Below, one piece after another: positions 13,200 to 23,192 of a stretch of 64,000 bases of DNA. Under the pieces are notes generated by a model. That model made no database searches and had not been told where the DNA came from. It was given only the letters and a program-made list of their open reading frames with translations. Source of the DNA: Lamellibrachia columna. Lineage: Eukaryota; Annelida; Polychaeta; Sabellida; Siboglinidae. The stretch is taken from assembly GCA_963662155.1 (NCBI GenBank), contig OY759262.1:15693282-15757281 (forward strand). The letters are read 5' to 3'. Position 1 is the stretch's first letter, and the number at the start of each line of letters is the position of its first letter. The translations under genes and the position numbers were made by a program.

Positions 13200-13865
13200 T
13201 TGACGTTCACGGGTGATTGTGATCTTGCACCACTCGTCAAAATCTATGATTCATAATTAACGTTGGCATAATTTTCCAGCAGGCTGACGATGGCTGATGT
13301 CACACTGTCGTGGAAAAGATCACCGATCACACCATCTTGGATTGCCAATTTCAGTGGCGAGGAAATCCAATCAGGATGTCAACGTTTCAGTTCATGCTGG
13401 TACAGCCAAGCAGTAAGGATAGCTGTCTCCACTTTGAGGTGTGGCACATTAACAAGTGGCTCTCCTGAAAGGTAAACAATACGGTGGATTTAATTACGAA
13501 TCTGTGATCAATTAACGCACTAGTGCAGAAGTCATGTAGGGTAATGTAATTAATTGGGTTAATTCAATTAACAGATTGACAATAAAAATTAACCCAAGTC
13601 TGGTATTAATATGTGTGTATACCAACGTTGACTCAATGTTAAGCTTTATCTTGCTTGTACTCGTTCATGAACTCGGTAGTGTCGTTGATGTAGAGACTGG
13701 GACACGGATCTTTCTTGCTTTCCTCCAACTTCCTCCAACCAGCCAACTTTCAGGGAGAACGGATCTGGAATGACATTCCCATTGAGGCGAATCTTGTCCT
13801 TGTAATCTGTGAGGTTTGAGCGCAGCTTGTACTCTATCAACATTTACAGCGGCATAGTCCTCCCA
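13200..13865 (-). pseudogene. Decayed two-block coding region, family uncertain
   Basis: Two minus-strand blocks look protein-like. The first (about 13,865-13,600) includes RLNGNVIPDPFSLKVGWLEE and, after a frameshift, a YINDTTEFMNEYKQDKA segment. The second (about 13,470-13,260) follows a CTTTCAG acceptor-like site and includes PLVNVPHLKVETAILTAWLY, an in-frame TGA, then LAIQDGVIGDLFHDSV. The first block faintly resembles the SWIM/YqaJ-type proteins that accompany invertebrate transposons, but this is a weak impression. It could be a host pseudogene or transposon debris. Confidence 0.35.
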
Positions 13866-14224
13866 CGCGATGAACGATCTGAAATATAAAATGATGGTCT
13901 AAATTAAACACACAATCTAATTAATACAGGGGAAAATTATGAAAACAGACCGTCACTATTTCATTACTGTCACCAGTTATTGCCACAATCAAATGATCCT
14001 TCAACTGATGCACAATATTGAACATAATAATAATACTGCCAGCGGTCATCTGACGCAATCACTAGAATGAGTGGTATCAATATAAAGCTGTGTTATTCGT
14101 CTATCTACCATATTTTTATTCATGAGCTGTAAACGGCGGGAGTAACTATGACTCTCTCAACAGCGTTTATACATACTTAAAACGCACCTGATACCTAAAT
14201 TGTACCAACGTCTAGTCCTCTCGC
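13866..14224. other. Intergenic, nothing recognised
   Basis: No supportable feature in this stretch. Confidence 0.4.
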
Positions 14225-15075
14225 GGAGCAATAGCTGTTGGCAACTCCATTGTGAAGGACTCAACCGCCGCAAAATCAGCGCTGGCAGCGGCACTGCACG
14301 GGTCAGTCGACGGCCGGGGAATCAGTGCCTCCCGGACAGTACCATCAGTACATAGCTGGGTAACTGATGGTACAGCATTACTGACGGGCGCAAGCTACAT
14401 TCATGCAATCCAAATCCGTTTCGGTACGGTGGCCACGAAACTTAGATCAGCTTGTGGTCGTCCAGATGCCGACAGGCGCTGTGACGCATGTTGTCGTATA
14501 TGTCAATAGGACATATATTACAAGTATGCCCCAGAACATGGGGACACCGAATAATGCGGCATGACACAATCATGGAGAAGTTTCTCCGTCAGATGGAGAT
14601 CCGTGGATGGTCAGTGATTCGAGCCCCGACCATTCCTGTAAGGGCTGGGACCCCACAAAAACCCGATGGGGTAATTTATAAAGAAAACCTGTGCTGGGTT
14701 ATAGACGCCACGATCGTGGCCGATAACGCGAACTTGAACGACGCGTACGAAAGCAAATGTCATAAATATGACACGCAGGCCGTTTGAGACTGGTGCCGGT
14801 CGAACCGGCCTTCCCATGACGTGTCAGGTGCCCTCGTCTTCAATTGGCGCCATGGCAGCCCAGTCTGCCAACTTGTGCCGATCATTGAATGTTCCACAAT
14901 CCTTTATGAAGATCTTGTCGGTCTGTGTAGTGGAACGGGGATGGAGGATTTACAGATCCTTCCATCGAACTACTGCCTGGCAGTAAGTGTGTTTGCACTA
15001 TAGTAGTGTGACTATGAGACACTGGAGGCCGGTACTTTTCGTAGCTAGAAGTTTAAGTCGCTTCGACATTCCATA
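14225..15075 (+). pseudogene. R2-clade retrotransposon, 3' end with restriction-like endonuclease
   Basis: The plus strand encodes the C-terminal end of an R2-type protein. A cysteine/histidine cluster (RRCDACCRICQ, then GHILQVCPRTWGH in the next frame) corresponds to the CCHC knuckle. It is followed by the restriction-like endonuclease: RHDTIMEKFLRQME, the KPDG motif and the core strand WVIDATIVAD, then a K..Y helix. This PD-(D/E)XK-like nuclease nicks the target for target-primed reverse transcription. There is a frameshift near 14,500, and the part upstream of about 14,225 is missing. Positions 14,790-15,075 look like 3' UTR. Confidence 0.75.
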
Positions 15076-15179
15076 TCTGTGAGTTGATTTGCTCATATAA
15101 TCGCATATGCCCACTACTCGGTTAAAAGTTTATACGTGTAATACACTTGTATTGTATGTATTTAGTTTGTGTTTAAAAG

Positions 15180-17650
15180 TAGTTTGAGCTAGTTTTTTGA
15201 GTATCAACCAAAGCCTCATGGCGACCATGCCCCATCGGACCCTTGAAGCCATCAAGGGTCACCGAAGGCACCCAGACTACAAAAGCCTGGTGGAACTCTA
15301 TACGGTGTCCTTGCCGTGGAGGCCTGAAGTGGTACAGGCGGAGGTGATGGCTGACCCATGTCCTGGGTCTACAGGCGAAAATGTTACCATGTTACCAGTG
15401 GAGTCGCCATCATTAGTGACCCAAGTCACTAGGGACTCCACGCCATCACCTCCTCCACCTCCACCGGACACCGCCAACCGGATGATACCAATACCGAGAT
15501 ATGACAGTGACCGAGGCGATGACACAGGAAAACCCGGGGTCGATGAAAATGAAAATGACATGAATGATTACCAATGGAGGGAATCCCTTCGGGCTGCCTT
15601 AGCCAGCCAAGCCGATACCGCACTCATTGATCCCGAGCTGCTGACGTATGTCACCCAGGCCCCGCGAGGTGACCCTGGGATCATACAGACCACCATAGAC
15701 CGTGACCTCCTGGGGCTGCTCCCCCCAGTCGAAGGACGCGGTCACCAAGACCAACCACCGTGCCAGGAAGCCCGAAACGCGCGTGCGCGGCGGAGAGCCC
15801 AATACTCCCGTATACAGGCTCTCTATCGCAAGTCGCGCAGGGCCTGCGCTAGCACTGTCCTGGCCAGCCAATGGAAGGGGATGACCCCCGCCCTCCCTCT
15901 GGCCCGTCAGACTGCCTACTGGAGGCCACTCTTCGAGACCCCATCTATCAGAGATAGCAGAGAGCCCTCGAGGGCCAGGCCCATATGGGACATCGTGCAT
16001 CCCTTCTCTGACGAAGAAGTGGCGAGGAGTCTGCGGGCCATGAAGGACGGGGCCCCAGGTCCGGACCACGTCACAAAGGAGCAAATGTCAATCCTTCCTG
16101 TGGCGCAACTCACATGCCAATTCAACATCTGGCTGCTGTTAGGCATTGCACCGCATTCATTTCGAAACGGAATCACCGTGTTGACCCCCAAGTCGGGGGA
16201 CGTGGTCGAGCCGGTGCAGTTTAGGCCTATCACGATAGGCTCTATTCTGTGTCGACTCTTCCACCGGATCCTGGCCAAAGGATCGAAGCTGGCTATTCAA
16301 TAAGCGAACGTCAGAAGGCATTTAGGAAAGGCGATGGGATCGCAGATAACACCTACATCCTGCGCTACGTACTGGCTGATCGGAAGGCGCGGTGCCAACC
16401 GATCAGCATCGCCTTCTTAGATGTAGCCAAGGCGTTTGATTCCGTGTCGCATGAGTCCTTATTCCTGGCAGGAATCCCAGAGCCACTCGTGGTATACATT
16501 TGCTCCCTTTACGCCGGGACATGCACCCGGCTGAGGGTGAGGGGTGGGCTTAGTGACGAGATTTTTGTTCAACGTGGAGTCAGACAGGGAGACCCGCTCA
16601 GCCCTGTTCTGTTTAATGCCGTCATTGATATGTGCATCCAACACATAGATCCGAACATCGGGGTCTCCGTTGGAGACCAGACGCTTTCGTGCCTGGCCTT
16701 CGCAGATGACCTGGTACTCCTCACTTCTTTGCCAATGCAAAGAAGTGTAGTACGCTGTGCATTGATGTACTTGGTAGAGCGAAGATGTGGGCGTGTAACC
16801 CGACTGCCTTCCTGGCAGATCGGAGCGGTAGCCTCATCAAGGGGCTTAGCATACCCGAGGGATATCGGTATTTGGGTAATACAGTGAGTGCGGGTGTGCC
16901 GTCCAACACCACTCTGGAGTCTCTTAAAGATGGACTCCTGCAGCTGACTCAAGCCCCGCTCAAGCCTCAGCAGCGGATGTTCATCCTTAGATGCAACTTG
17001 CTTCCGAGCTTGATGCATCGAGCGGTGCTGGGCCGCATATCTAGGAAGACACTTAATTACTTAGATACCGTTACCCAAGCGGCAGTTAGGTCTTGGTTGA
17101 GACTGCCCCAGGACACACCAACGCCTTACTTTCATGCAGATTATCGAGATGGTGGCCTGGCTGTGGCCAAGCTCAATTTAGTAGTACCTCAGCTCCGCAC
17201 CAAACGCATGGCTAGATTGACTAGTTCCCTTGACCCCATAGTATGGGGGTCTCGGCGTTACCGGCATTCGTACGAGATGTTAGGCGATGGTCTGCGCCCA
17301 TCTCGGCATTTGGGCGCCCTATCAGGGACGGAGTAAGCATGAGGAATGCGCTGGCGCACGGTCTACATACATCGGTGGATTGGCGCGGTCTCGGCGACAG
17401 CCAATGTGTTGGTGGACTGAATCGATGGATGGTCAATGGGACAGCCCTCAAATGCTCAATCTCGTGCATGACAAGAGAATTCGTCGCAATGTTTCGCACG
17501 ATACACGCCCATGGGAGGAAAGGCTTGAGAAGCTTCGGCTGAGGCCCACCTACCAGGGTAGGTCAAATTTACATATAAGCATGATTTCGATTTTGTATAT
17601 TTTGTGTTGTTTGTCAATGTATCTTTGTGAATAAACAATGTGATGAAACT
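15180..17650 (+). pseudogene. R2-clade retrotransposon, Myb region to RT domain
   Basis: This piece starts inside the N-terminal Myb-like DNA-binding region (PHRTLEAIKGHRRHPDYKSL), continues through a Pro/Ser-rich linker and into the reverse transcriptase. RT motifs visible are KDGAPGPDHV, AFLDVAKAFDSVSHESL, RQGDPLSPVLFN and the catalytic AFADDLVLL. Frame changes near 16,300, 16,760 and 17,290 break it into at least four segments. It stops near 17,560, before the CCHC/endonuclease part that is present at 14,225-14,787, so the two are separate fragments of the same family out of natural order. Confidence 0.8.
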
Positions 17651-18510
17651 CTAGCCAAATCGCTATGTAAGACTGGGTCTTGCCCCCCAGCCCCCTACGA
17701 CCGCAGTTGGAGAGCTCCTCCTTTTGGGGAGGGGTGAAAAGCATAGCCTTGGGGCGCCGCCGCCAGCACAAAGCCTCTACTCGTCACAGGCTGGCTGCTC
17801 ACCTTCCCGAGGTACCCGTGTCAATTACCACCTTGTGGTGGTAAACTGAAAAGCAGTTGGCCGGGGTGCCATGTCGCTACGAAACCCATAAAAATAACTG
17901 GCATGGCACCACGGGAGTGGTATCCGGGCCCCGCGAAGGCGTGCGCCCTAGGGTTCTCCTAGGACGCCGTCACCCGGTACCAGCTGAGGTAGCCGTCAGC
18001 GAGAGCACCCCAACCGGTCACACTAGGAAAGACCAGTTCCAATCCCGTCCAGTCCAACCAGGTGGGCGGGATTACTTGCAGTTACGAACAGAGTACAACA
18101 CAATTTAAGGGATTCCTCCTCTGAGGAACCCCCCCCCCCGCAAGGGACTCTCGAGGGTCGAGGGGGTTGGCACCCCGCACCCCTCTCCTGCCAGACTTTG
18201 TCTCCACTGCGGGAAGCAGTGCCAAAGCGCGCGTGGTCTAGCTGTACACGCCAGGGCAGCCCACCCTGAGTCCTACCACACGGAGCGAATGGCAGCTATC
18301 AGGGCAAGTGAACAGTCGGTGGGACACTGAAGAGACGGCCATCATGGCCAAGGAGGAGGCCAGGCTGCGTAGTCTGGGCGTCAAGTCCATCAACCAAGGT
18401 CTCGTGGCCTACATGCCACAGCGAACCCTTGAGGCCATCAAGGGACATCGCAGGCACCCGGACTACAAAAGCCTGGTAGAACTTTACACGCCGTTTCATG
18501 AGCTGCAAAA
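17651..18510 (+). pseudogene. R2-clade retrotransposon, 5' UTR, zinc finger and Myb start
   Basis: A GC-rich leader (17,651-18,185) precedes a C2H2 zinc finger read on the plus strand near 18,190-18,290 (CLHCGKQCQSARGLAVHARA, then H). After a frameshift the Myb-like segment follows at about 18,310-18,500, nearly identical to the one at 15,225-15,300. The reading frame ends where piggyBac sequence begins. ZF plus Myb plus RT plus restriction-like endonuclease is the R2-clade architecture; the exact family is not determined. Confidence 0.7.
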
Positions 18511-18524
18511 TTGTTTTTGACATA

Positions 18525-19332
18525 TAGTATTTTCACAATGTTCATTCACTGTTGTAGTATGATGTTCCACCGGCACCCCATGCTAGGACCCGGGGTTGGG
18601 GCATTGGCAGATGAAGCAGGCCATATACGAGAGCAGCGTGTCTATCAATGGTGGGGATGAAGAATCGTGTCGCATACATGCAGTGCATGCTGAACAAACG
18701 CCACTTACGATTCGGTATAACAGTTTGAACTTTGTGATGCTGAGAGTGGCTATGTACTACACGTCGAATTGTATGCGGGAAAAGACTTCCCCATCCACAG
18801 CGACATGGGGCAGGCCAATGGTGTCGTCATGGACTTGATGTGGAAGGCGAACTTTCTCAATAAGGGCTACCACTTGTTCACTGACAATTTTTATACAAAA
18901 CCAGTGCTCGCAACAACCCTTATGCAGGCTGGGACACTGCTGACTGGGACAGTTCGGGGGAACTCGAGAGGTCTGCCAACACTGCCAATCAAGATGGATG
19001 TTGGCGAGGTCCTCAACTATCGTCGTCAAGGCATGCTACTTGTCGCATTCCGGGGAGAAGCGCTCACAGCGAAAACCAGTGTTGATGCTGAGCACTGCCA
19101 CAGCAGCTGGTATGACGGAGGTGCATACGGGTGCAGGCCTCGACAAGCAGAAGCCAAAGTGCATAGCTGCTAACAACAAGTACATGGGGGAAGTTGATCT
19201 CAGTGATCGCAAAATTTATCATGTGTCTGCCGAACTTCCCTCGAAGCGGTACTGGAAGATTTTCTTCAACCTGTTGGACATGGCTTTGCTCAACAGCTTC
19301 GAGCTCTACTACGCCAACACTGATGCAACGTC
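18525..19332 (+). pseudogene. piggyBac transposase, N-terminal/central part, split by a Polinton
   Basis: The plus strand encodes a piggyBac-family DDE transposase, broken by at least three frameshifts. Recognisable are the KNRVAYMQCMLNKRHLRFGI strand, the ESGYVLHVELYAGKDFP block, the catalytic FTDNFYT motif near 18,880 and the helix SKRYWKIFFNLLDMALLNSF near 19,240. The gene is interrupted at 19,332 by the end of Polinton E1. The remaining C-terminus with its zinc finger lies inverted at 37,915-38,164. Confidence 0.85.
19327..19332. repeat. 6-bp target-site duplication, AACGTC
   Basis: Directly abuts the first base of E1's terminal repeat. Its reverse complement GACGTT abuts the equivalent terminus at 38,159-38,164. 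Six base pairs is the usual Polinton duplication length. Confidence 0.8.
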
Positions 19333-19498
19333 AGTAGTTAGTGGAGGTTTCTGAGACCTCAACGGCGGTGGTCACGCATGAACGACTTCCGCTTCCGGTT
19401 GCGCGCGCAGCCAATCAGAGCGCCCCCTGACGGTTGTAGTCGTGCGCAGCGCCTTCTGGGTAACCGAAGCGCCCCCTAGCGACTGGAGGAGGAACGAA
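19333..19498 (+). repeat. Terminal repeat of E1 (166 bp shared with 38,165-38,330)
   Basis: The first 166 bp match 38,165-38,330 with about three differences and in the same orientation. They start AGTAGTTAG and include the GC-rich TTCCGGTTGCGCGCGCAGCC core, which is also recognisable in E2's ends. Confidence 0.85.
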
Positions 19499-19613
19499 CA
19501 TCGACCTAGTTACGTAGCCAATCAGAGCGCCTCCTGAGCGCAGTGCCTTCTGGGTAACCGAAGCGCCCCCTAGCGACTGGAGGAGGAACGAACATTGACC
19601 TAGTTACGTTTAC
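19451..19613. repeat. Tandem duplication inside the E1 terminus
   Basis: The block beginning GCCTTCTGGGTAACCGAAGC at 19,451 recurs at about 19,548, period about 97 bp, with nearly perfect identity through the CTAGTTACGT end. Confidence 0.8.
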
Positions 19614-19668
19614 CGGAGGGTCATTAACCTAGTAAGGAGACGAACAAAATCGTACGGTGCACACGTAT

Positions 19669-19674
19669 TTTATT
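19669..19674 (-). terminator. Polyadenylation signal AATAAA of the E1 capsid/protease unit
   Basis: On the minus strand AATAAA lies about 205 bp past the protease stop codon. The surrounding TTCAATAAAATACGTG is conserved in E2 at 40,495-40,500, which supports function as the shared 3' end of the late gene block. Confidence 0.6.
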
Positions 19675-19878
19675 GAATACAACAAAGCGGCAGCAGTACA
19701 AACGAGGCGATCGTATGTGATTGGATACAACGAGCAGGGTATGATGAAGATGAAGACGATGACGAGGCGACTTGCGAATGGTGACCATCGCGCCAGAGGT
19801 CGCGAACTTACGGGTGTCTCCACCGCGCCAGAGGTTCGAGGGCGAGCTTACGGGTGGAGCGACCACCGCGCCAGAGGC
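19675..19878 (-). other. Presumed 3' UTR with triplicated CGCGCCAGAGG motif
   Basis: Between the protease stop and the polyadenylation signal the motif CGCGCCAGAGG occurs three times at roughly 35-40 bp spacing. E2 has a similar but more diverged arrangement. Confidence 0.4.
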
Positions 19879-20358
19879 TCAGTACGATATGCGATAGTAC
19901 GGTATACCCTTTTTCATCAGGTTAATCCAATCGAACACGCGACAATCGTTAGCGACCAGATCGGTGTGGAAAGCGTTAACGAAAGTTCTCATAGGAGAAC
20001 CGTTACAACGAAGCATGATATAAGTGACGCAATATTGTCCGCAAACGTTAGACAGAGGACTCTGAAGTCTCTTGCTATTATGAGTCCACTCGGAACAGTG
20101 TTTGTTCAAGAAGGTGCGGAACGCCGCGTGACGAGGCGGCAGACCGTACGAACAGAAGTATTCGCCGCGCCCGTCGGAGGACAGGTACAGCGCTATCCAA
20201 TGTTCGCCCGGTTCGTCGCCGTCGTCGGTGTTGCATACGAAGGCGATCGGCAAAGCGTCAATTGTTGTAGGCAGTCCATCTCTGGGTACGACGCCGCCAA
20301 AGACGGACGCGGTGTTCGGATCCATCGCCAGTAGACGGGCGATCTGCAGGGTGTCCAT
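19879..20358 (-). CDS. Adenain-like cysteine protease
   Basis: 159 codons. Homologues mature capsid precursor proteins in Polintons and adenoviruses. His53 in GEHWIALYL and Cys106 in the NVCGQYC motif, with the oxyanion-hole glutamine at 99, correspond to the adenovirus protease catalytic His, Cys and Gln. The third member is odd: the position that is Glu in adenovirus (in FEPFG) is Cys69 here (YFCSYG), both in this copy and in E2; Glu66 just before it could substitute. The start codon lies one base past the capsid stop, implying a common transcript. Intact over its full length. Confidence 0.88.
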   Translation of the reverse strand: MDTLQIARLLAMDPNTASVFGGVVPRDGLPTTIDALPIAFVCNTDDGDEPGEHWIALYLSSDGRGEYFCSYGLPPRHAAFRTFLNKHCSEWTHNSKRLQSPLSNVCGQYCVTYIMLRCNGSPMRTFVNAFHTDLVANDCRVFDWINLMKKGIPYYRISY

Positions 20359-20359
20359 C

Positions 20360-21673
20360 TCAGTAGTCGTATATGACGTTGCGGTTCTTGTCGATTTCCA
20401 GCACGGACTCGAATTCGGCGTAGGCGACGACGTTCACGGTGGTCCGAAGCGCTTCTCGGAAATGAAATTCTATGCGCAGGTTGCCCTTTTGTACCAGATG
20501 AAAGCAGGGACCGTCGCACTGGTCGGGGGTCAGGTCGAAACAGAAGAAGGTGTAGCCGTCTCGGTAGTCGTCGCGAGTCAGACCGTTCCCCTCGTCCTGC
20601 CATATCTTGCCGGTCGAGGTGAACAGGCTCGCGTAGCTCCTGGCGAAGAGGTTTTCTGCGAAGTTGGGCTGGAAGGGTTTGGCGGGTATCTGACGACCGT
20701 CCACGTACACCGAGTGGAAGCTTATGGCGTTGTTCTTGGCGTGAAACGGGTTTGTAGCGTACGTGCCGTTGTAGGCGTCGTTGTCGATGCAGCACAGTAC
20801 GAGACGTTTCGGCAGGGCGCCGAGGAACAGGTTCTCGTGCGTGTGCGACAGAGCTCCCGCGGGAATGGAGTACACCTTGCATTCGACGGGTCGTAACGGA
20901 TACTTGACCGTGTTCCGCTCGAGAGCCTTGATGTGAGCCATCTGCACGGCCGGATTGAGGGTGGCCTTCTTGACGAACAAGGACGCGTTGACGATGGTTA
21001 TCTTGTACTCGTTGACTCCAGCAGCCATCAGCGCAAACGAGGGCTTGCTACGCACCAGTCGTAATTTGACGTCGACACCGCTGATCAGGAATTTATCCTG
21101 CAGAAACATATCCACGTGGAGACGACCCATCATGTCGACCACGCGACTGCCGGCTATGTACTCTCGTCGAGTCACGAACCCGGGGTTAGGATCGGGTCCG
21201 GCGGCTAGCTCGGTGGCGTGCATGCGACTAGCCTTGTCCTTGTACCACAGCTGATTCGTCAGCTGCGTCGACTTGGCGTCGAATCCGTAACTCAGCAGCG
21301 TCTCTATGTAGGCTCGATACGCGTACGAGTTGGACGAAGAGGTCACGAGCGTGCCGTTCAGGGAGAGGTCGACCTGGCTGAACAGCGACTGCAAACAGTT
21401 GTTCACCGGTCCCACGGCTTCGCCCGCGTCGATATTGTTACCGTTGGCTCGCGTCACCTTCACCTGCACGTGTAGCATCGTGTTGGCGAGATCCAGGTAA
21501 TCGTCACCCGATCCGGGGATGAAGAATTCTATCGGTCCTCCAGAGTCCAGAGAGGCCATGGGTTGATGTTCCACCACGTGACTGTCGGTGATGCAGTTCT
21601 GAGTGGGGGGTACGGTAAAGAGATCCAGCTCGGTCTTGACTCCCTCGCACGACTGTCTATGCACGAAAGCCAT
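20360..21673 (-). CDS. Major capsid protein (double jelly-roll hexon)
   Basis: 437 codons, intact. It belongs to the family annotated in many invertebrate genomes as F54H12.2-like and interpreted as the Polinton/adintovirus hexon. Family signatures include LDLFTVPPTQ near the N-terminus, GPIEFFIPGSGDDYLDLANT, YRAYIETLLSYG and the C-terminal LRIEFHFREALRTTVNVVAY strand. It would form the trimeric capsomers of an icosahedral particle. The start overlaps the end of the small core-protein gene by 17 bp and the stop is followed after one base by the protease ATG. The E2 copy is about 85% identical at a glance but carries a stop codon. Confidence 0.85.
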   Translation of the reverse strand: MAFVHRQSCEGVKTELDLFTVPPTQNCITDSHVVEHQPMASLDSGGPIEFFIPGSGDDYLDLANTMLHVQVKVTRANGNNIDAGEAVGPVNNCLQSLFSQVDLSLNGTLVTSSSNSYAYRAYIETLLSYGFDAKSTQLTNQLWYKDKASRMHATELAAGPDPNPGFVTRREYIAGSRVVDMMGRLHVDMFLQDKFLISGVDVKLRLVRSKPSFALMAAGVNEYKITIVNASLFVKKATLNPAVQMAHIKALERNTVKYPLRPVECKVYSIPAGALSHTHENLFLGALPKRLVLCCIDNDAYNGTYATNPFHAKNNAISFHSVYVDGRQIPAKPFQPNFAENLFARSYASLFTSTGKIWQDEGNGLTRDDYRDGYTFFCFDLTPDQCDGPCFHLVQKGNLRIEFHFREALRTTVNVVAYAEFESVLEIDKNRNVIYDY

Positions 21674-22058
21674 CTTTGTCGTCGAATATGTCGGCCACGC
21701 GTTTCTTGGACGTCCGTTTCTTGCGGCGTCTCTTTACTGCAGTGAATGTCGCCTTTGCGGCCGATCGTTTTATATGTTTACCAGGGGGGCCTCGAATACT
21801 GCTCAGCACGGCGTCGGTGACGCGTCTTTTGGCAGCCGTTTTTATGTTCTGGCCTGATAAGACGTCGCCGGCTATGCGAACGCCGGTCTTCAACGCTCCC
21901 TTGCCCAACGCCACGGCACCTCTCTTGATGAGCGGCATGGCACTGCGCAACAGACTGCCGAACAGACTGCCCAGTCCGTGACCTCGCTGGTATTGCGCAC
22001 CTGCGAAGTAGGGCAGCGCACCGCCAGCCTGGCGCGCGTAATAATCGTTGTAATTCAT
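21657..22058 (-). CDS. Small basic virion protein (adenovirus pX/pVI-like)
   Basis: 133 codons from the ATG at 22,058, chosen because the E2 copy starts at the same MNYNDYY and because this ATG overlaps the penton stop (ATGA). The N-terminus is followed by an amphipathic segment GLGSLFGSLLRSAMPLIKRG; the C-terminus is very basic (RRRKKRTSKKR). This resembles the small core or membrane-lytic proteins of adenovirus and the PX protein of Polintons, so a role in DNA packaging or membrane disruption is inferred only. Intact. Confidence 0.7.
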   Translation of the reverse strand: MNYNDYYARQAGGALPYFAGAQYQRGHGLGSLFGSLLRSAMPLIKRGAVALGKGALKTGVRIAGDVLSGQNIKTAAKRRVTDAVLSSIRGPPGKHIKRSAAKATFTAVKRRRKKRTSKKRVADIFDDKDGFRA

Positions 22059-22888
22059 CAGAACAGTCCGGGTCTGCGTCGACGAAAATGAAGCGTCACC
22101 GTCACTCTGCCGTATTCGAATGGCCCGCGCCGACCCATGTCGTTCCTTATATCCACCTCGATCGAGTTGAAGTTCGAGCACAACAGGGGTACGTAGTGCA
22201 CGTTAGTGAAACGAGCGGACACCCTGTCACCGTGACGTCCGCTAATCGGAAGGGCTCGCAACAGAGGCGCGAGGGTGTCACCCACTATACGAGACTCCAC
22301 GATGTCCGTGTAGACGTATAGGGTGTCGAACCCCTGCGTCAGGTTCACCACATCGTCGGCCTCGATGTGGAAGGGGTACGACGAGTCGGGATGGCGGGAG
22401 TCGATGGGGAGGACGGGAGATGACGTAACCGCCTCCGGCTCGCTGGCTACGGGTGCACGGAATCCTAACATGGACGCCGTCGCGCTGTGGTACGGTATGG
22501 TGAACAGGGTGTTCGCTGTCATGTGTAACGTCATTTTCTGAGTGACGGAACTATAGCTCATTTGAGCCTGTGTCTCCTCCGTCCGCATACTGTACAGTCC
22601 CTTGTTGACGTGATACATCAATGTTAACGGATCGTCGTAATACCCACACGACAACTTCGAACGTCGGGACGTGTCCGAAGCATCGATCGTGTTGAGGAAG
22701 AACCAGACATCGTTATCTGTGACGTTGTACCAAGTGTGCGGATACTGGATCTCTGCCAACCCACACTCCCACTCGCCGGTAAGATCGATGCGTTGAGGCA
22801 AGGCCGTGACGTAATGGGTCAAGGTGTTGTCGGGGTGCATCTTCATAGAAGCGTTGCTAGGCAGCGTCATGTAGAAATCAGTCGCCAT
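22058..22888 (-). CDS. Minor capsid/penton protein (single jelly-roll)
   Basis: 276 codons, intact. The N-terminus FYMTLPSNASMKMHPDNTLT and the following LTGEWECGLAEIQYPHTWYN are typical of the Polinton penton family, which is predicted to occupy the fivefold vertices. The C-terminal strands (VTVTLHFRRRRPGLF) are present here but are lost by frameshift in E2. The start overlaps the 3' end of the small membrane-protein gene by 11 bp (ATGGCGACTGA). Confidence 0.8.
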   Translation of the reverse strand: MATDFYMTLPSNASMKMHPDNTLTHYVTALPQRIDLTGEWECGLAEIQYPHTWYNVTDNDVWFFLNTIDASDTSRRSKLSCGYYDDPLTLMYHVNKGLYSMRTEETQAQMSYSSVTQKMTLHMTANTLFTIPYHSATASMLGFRAPVASEPEAVTSSPVLPIDSRHPDSSYPFHIEADDVVNLTQGFDTLYVYTDIVESRIVGDTLAPLLRALPISGRHGDRVSARFTNVHYVPLLCSNFNSIEVDIRNDMGRRGPFEYGRVTVTLHFRRRRPGLF

Positions 22889-23192
22889 TGCGTCTCAACG
22901 TGGGATTGGGCAGTAGGTAACCCATAGAACTACTCAACAGAGCCGTCCACAGATTAGAATCGCCGTGACCTGTCGTCAGTTTCTAAATGCTGATCAGAAT
23001 GACCGTGTACAAGACGACGACCTGACACAGAAACACGATCTCCTCTTTGGGACACGCGGTACCGAAAAGATGCCAGGGAGTGCTGTCTGGCTCGTTCGAT
23101 GCAGCGTCAGTACAATCCTCGTGGTCTTCTTGCTCCACCTCTTCCTCGTCTATGATGGTGGTGCAGGTCTGTGGTGTCGTGTCGTGTGTCAT
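22878..23192 (-). pseudogene. Small membrane protein with a premature stop
   Basis: The frame starts at ATG 23,192, overlapping the integrase stop as ATGA. An acidic N-terminus is followed by CPKEEIVFLCQVVVLYTVIL, a membrane segment. An in-frame TAG at 22,983-22,985 replaces the tyrosine codon TAC of E2; past it the frame stays open and collinear with E2 (a SNLWTALLSSS segment and LLPNP end) to the TGA at 22,878. The unbroken family member has two hydrophobic segments and is frequent between penton and integrase in Polintons. Function unknown. Confidence 0.75.

Noticed and set aside
20228..20896. 222-codon plus-strand frame antisense to the capsid gene, also in E2
   Set aside because: Mirrors the conserved capsid coding strand; its persistence follows from the capsid codons, not from its own selection.
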